Assembly: GCA_025352915.1 (NCBI GenBank)
Contig: JANXSA010000358.1
Coordinates: forward strand, 1 to 7,279
Direction of reading: 5' to 3'
Origin: Rhodospirillales bacterium
GTDB taxonomy: Bacteria > Pseudomonadota > Alphaproteobacteria > Acetobacterales > Acetobacteraceae
DNA length: 7,279 nucleotides
Part shown: in pieces, positions 5,367 to 7,279 of the stretch
Layout of the letters: every line of letters starts with the position of its first letter
Numbering within the stretch: the first letter of the stretch is position 1
Made by a program: the position numbers and the translations under genes
The notes under the pieces: model-generated
Seen by the model: only the letters and a program-made list of their open reading frames with translations
What the model was told of the DNA's origin: nothing
The model's database searches: none

Positions 5367-6770
5367 CTACCCCACCACGCCGATCTGCTCCCGCCGCAGC
5401 TGCACCGCCAGTTCATCGACCGCGCGCCCCACCCGCTCGATCATGTCGTGCACATCCGCTTCCCCGATAATCAGCGGCGGGCTGAACGCCAGCGCATCCC
5501 CCGGCAACCCGCGGCTGATCACCCCATTGGCCTCGCACAGCTTCGCCGCCCGCGCCCCGATCTTCAGCCCGGCATCAAAATTCCGATGCGTGCCACGATC
5601 CGCCACCAGCTCAACCGCCGCCACCAGCCCCACGCCACGCACCTCACCCACCAGCTTATGCCCCTCGAACCGCGCCCGCAGCCCGGCCTGCATCACCGCC
5701 CCAACCCGGCGCACATGCTCGCCGATCTTCATCTCGTCATAGATTTTTAACGTCTCGATCGCCACCGCCGCCGGCACCGGATGCCCGGAATACGTATACC
5801 CATGCCCGAACGTGCCAATACTGTGGCTCTCCTCCGCCAGCGCCCGAAACACCCGGTCATTGATCATCACCGCCGAAATCGGCAAATACGAAGACGACAA
5901 CGCCTTCGCACACGTCAAAATATCCGGCTTGATATTCAGCGTCCCCGACCCCCAGTAACTCCCCGTCCGCCAGAACCCGGTGATCACCTCATCCGCCACC
6001 AGCAGCACATCATACTTCCGCAGCACCGCCTGGATCTTCTCGAAATACCCCACCGGCGGCACAATCACCCCGCCCGCCCCCATCACCGGCTCGGCCCACA
6101 TCGCCGCCACCGTATCCGGCCCCTCGCGCAGGATCAGCGCCTCCAATTCATCCGCACACCGCGTCGCAAACGCTTCCTCGCTCTCCCCCTCCACCCCGCC
6201 ATGATAATAATGCGGCGTCATCGTGTGCACGAACCGATCCAGCGGCACGTCGAAACTGCGATGATTCGCCGCCAGACCAGTCAACGACGCCGAAGCCACT
6301 GTAATCCCGTGATACCCCTTGATCCGCCCGATAATCTTCTTCTTCGCCGGCCGCCCGACGGCATTATTAAAATACCAAACCATCTTGATCGCCGTATCAT
6401 TCGCCTCGGACCCCGAATTGGCAAAGAACACCTTGCTCATCTTCACCGGCGCCCGCTCAATCAGCATCTCCGCCAGATCGATCATCGGCCCATGCGATTT
6501 CGACGTGAACCCATGATAATACGGCAGCTTGCGCATCTGCGCCGCCGCCGCCTCCACCAGCCGCTCATTGGAAAACCCCAGCGAAGCACACCAAAGTCCC
6601 GCCACCGCTTCGATATAACCCTTCCCGGTATCATCAAACACCCGCACCCCCTCGCCATGGGTAATGACGATCGGCCCGGTCTCCAGGTGCATCTTCAAAT
6701 CGGTATTGGGATGCAGCACATTGGCGATGTCACGAGCAGCAGCCGAATTGGCACGCGGCGGAGGGTTCAT
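5367..6770 (-). CDS. Class III (omega) aminotransferase, PLP-dependent
   Basis: A complete 467-residue fold-type I transaminase of the aspartate aminotransferase superfamily, class III. It resembles omega-amino acid/amine:pyruvate transaminases such as the Chromobacterium violaceum enzyme. Such enzymes move a terminal or secondary amine to pyruvate or a similar keto acid in the cytosol. Motifs are AGLWC (57-61, active-site Trp 60), NSGSEANDT (118-126, phosphate cup), GYHG (152-155, Tyr 153 stacking on PLP), AEPVMGAGG (226-234), LVADEVITGFWRTG (257-270, Asp 260 holding the pyridine N), AKALSSSYLPISA (288-300, Schiff-base Lys 289), YTYSGHP (325-331) and SRG (419-421, Arg 420 in the carboxylate-binding position). 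The ATG at 6770 has AGGAG eight bases upstream. Substrate (putrescine, beta-alanine, GABA, taurine or an amine) cannot be told from sequence, and no pathway partner is adjacent. The gene stands alone beside the recombinase scar. Confidence 0.92.
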   Translation of the reverse strand: MNPPPRANSAAARDIANVLHPNTDLKMHLETGPIVITHGEGVRVFDDTGKGYIEAVAGLWCASLGFSNERLVEAAAAQMRKLPYYHGFTSKSHGPMIDLAEMLIERAPVKMSKVFFANSGSEANDTAIKMVWYFNNAVGRPAKKKIIGRIKGYHGITVASASLTGLAANHRSFDVPLDRFVHTMTPHYYHGGVEGESEEAFATRCADELEALILREGPDTVAAMWAEPVMGAGGVIVPPVGYFEKIQAVLRKYDVLLVADEVITGFWRTGSYWGSGTLNIKPDILTCAKALSSSYLPISAVMINDRVFRALAEESHSIGTFGHGYTYSGHPVPAAVAIETLKIYDEMKIGEHVRRVGAVMQAGLRARFEGHKLVGEVRGVGLVAAVELVADRGTHRNFDAGLKIGARAAKLCEANGVISRGLPGDALAFSPPLIIGEADVHDMIERVGRAVDELAVQLRREQIGVVG

Positions 6771-6981
6771 CCGGATATCTCCTGTGGCCGAAATGGAAAC
6801 CCCACTCTACGCGCCTCCAGCCCCACGGCAAACCGCCGCCAGCCCGGCGGGCGGCATCTGCCATCTCTCACACCATCGTGACCGCCGGAACATAGTAGCG
6901 CCACTTTCGTTTCGCAGAATGCGACATCATCTGATGGTCCCCGGCGTCGTCGGCTGGACTCAGATATTTGGGAGATGCTGG
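6771..6981. promoter_or_regulatory. Divergent intergenic region between the aminotransferase and the exported proline-rich protein
   Basis: These 211 bases should hold promoters for both divergent genes. For the aminotransferase, TACTAT on the minus strand (6897-6892) is a fair -10, with TTCTGC sixteen bases upstream as a poor -35. A small inverted repeat, CATCA-TC-TGATG, lies at 6925-6936 and could be an operator half, though the arms are only five bases. I see no riboswitch-like structure and no extra gene. Confidence 0.35.
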
Positions 6982-7263
6982 ATGAAACCGTGGCGGTCTG
7001 AATACGGCGGTGCGATCCGGCTGACCGCCGCGGGGTTGGTCGCCGCATTAGCGATCGCGCCTGCCGTCGCGCAGGCGGAGCCGCCCTGCGGCCGCGGATG
7101 GCGCAAGCACGAACCATGCGGCGGGCCGCTCTATGTCGAGCCGGCACCCATCTACGTGGTTCCTCCCGCCGTGGTCTATGTCCCAGCCGCCCCCGCCTAC
7201 CGGCCGCCCCCGGCGATTGTTGCGCCGCAACTCTCAATCGGTGTCCAGATCCCTCTGCGCTAG
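6982..7263 (+). CDS. Small exported proline-rich protein (PXPV-like), function unknown
   Basis: A 93-residue protein with a clear Sec signal peptide: basic start, hydrophobic core LTAAGLVAALAIAPAVA (14-30), and AQA|E cleavage after Ala 32. The mature ~61-residue part begins EPPCGRGW, with two cysteines (36 and 46) that could form a disulfide. It then becomes rich in Pro, Tyr, Val and Ala, with repeated motifs such as VEPAPIYVVPP, VVYVPAAPAY and RPPPAIVAP. This resembles the small periplasmic or outer-surface PXPV-repeat proteins of proteobacteria, whose role is not established. The ATG at 6982 is chosen because GGAG lies seven bases upstream (6971-6974) and the signal peptide begins there. 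The same frame is open much further upstream, but that stretch overlaps the aminotransferase start and has no signal-peptide sense. It stands alone, and nothing follows in the last 16 bases. Confidence 0.75.
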   Translation: MKPWRSEYGGAIRLTAAGLVAALAIAPAVAQAEPPCGRGWRKHEPCGGPLYVEPAPIYVVPPAVVYVPAAPAYRPPPAIVAPQLSIGVQIPLR

Positions 7264-7279
7264 CCGCCGAGGCCACAGG

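Noticed and set aside
4954..5742. A 262-codon plus-strand frame treated as one gene
   Set aside because: Only about 5182-5340 has meaning, as the frameshifted tail of the recombinase. The left part shadows the recombinase and the right part is antisense to the aminotransferase.
5781..6881. A 366-codon open frame on the plus strand
   Set aside because: It is antisense to the aminotransferase, with an Arg/His/Pro-rich product and no recognisable motif.
1..7279. CRISPR array, tRNA/rRNA genes, IS ends with terminal inverted repeats, toxin-antitoxin pairs
   Set aside because: No regularly spaced repeats, no tRNA-like cloverleaf, no transposase or paired inverted ends, and no small coupled gene pair with toxin/antitoxin motifs were seen on reading both strands.

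Overview
The window is GC-rich chromosomal DNA. Composition and gene types suggest an alphaproteobacterium, most likely near the Acetobacteraceae/Rhodospirillales. That placement is an inference from codon use and protein resemblance, because there is no rRNA or tRNA to anchor it.

Left part (1-2797, minus strand): a two-gene operon. The metabolite-repair gene nnr (NAD(P)H-hydrate epimerase/dehydratase, 1328-2797) is followed, through a 4-base ATGA stop/start overlap, by a large thiamine-diphosphate enzyme of the homodimeric pyruvate dehydrogenase E1 / transketolase type. The E1-like gene runs off the left edge. Centre (2798-3984): a 114-base divergent gap, then on the plus strand an orphan ParA-type ATPase overlapping (ATGA again) a small four-helix CopD-like membrane protein.

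Middle (3985-5366): a scar of mobile DNA. It holds about 220 bases with no recognisable gene, a short RTX-like calcium-binding motif, and a decayed serine recombinase. The recombinase keeps its first 12 codons and its recombinase/zinc-ribbon/coiled-coil part. It has lost most of the catalytic domain, lost part of the zinc ribbon, and acquired a second frameshift near the 3' end. Right part (5367-7263): an intact class III, PLP-dependent omega-aminotransferase on the minus strand and, divergent from it, a small exported proline-rich protein.

The most interesting large-scale signal is compositional. To the left of about 3.85 kb the plus strand is G-rich whichever strand carries the gene, and to the right it is C-rich whichever strand carries the gene. 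This GC-skew inversion has the sign expected where replication forks converge, or at a rearrangement breakpoint, and it lies about 0.4 kb from the recombinase remnant. I saw no dif-like site. I found no CRISPR, toxin-antitoxin or defence cassette, and no clear new multi-gene system. The nnr/E1 coupling and the ParA/CopD pair are the arrangements most worth comparing across genomes.
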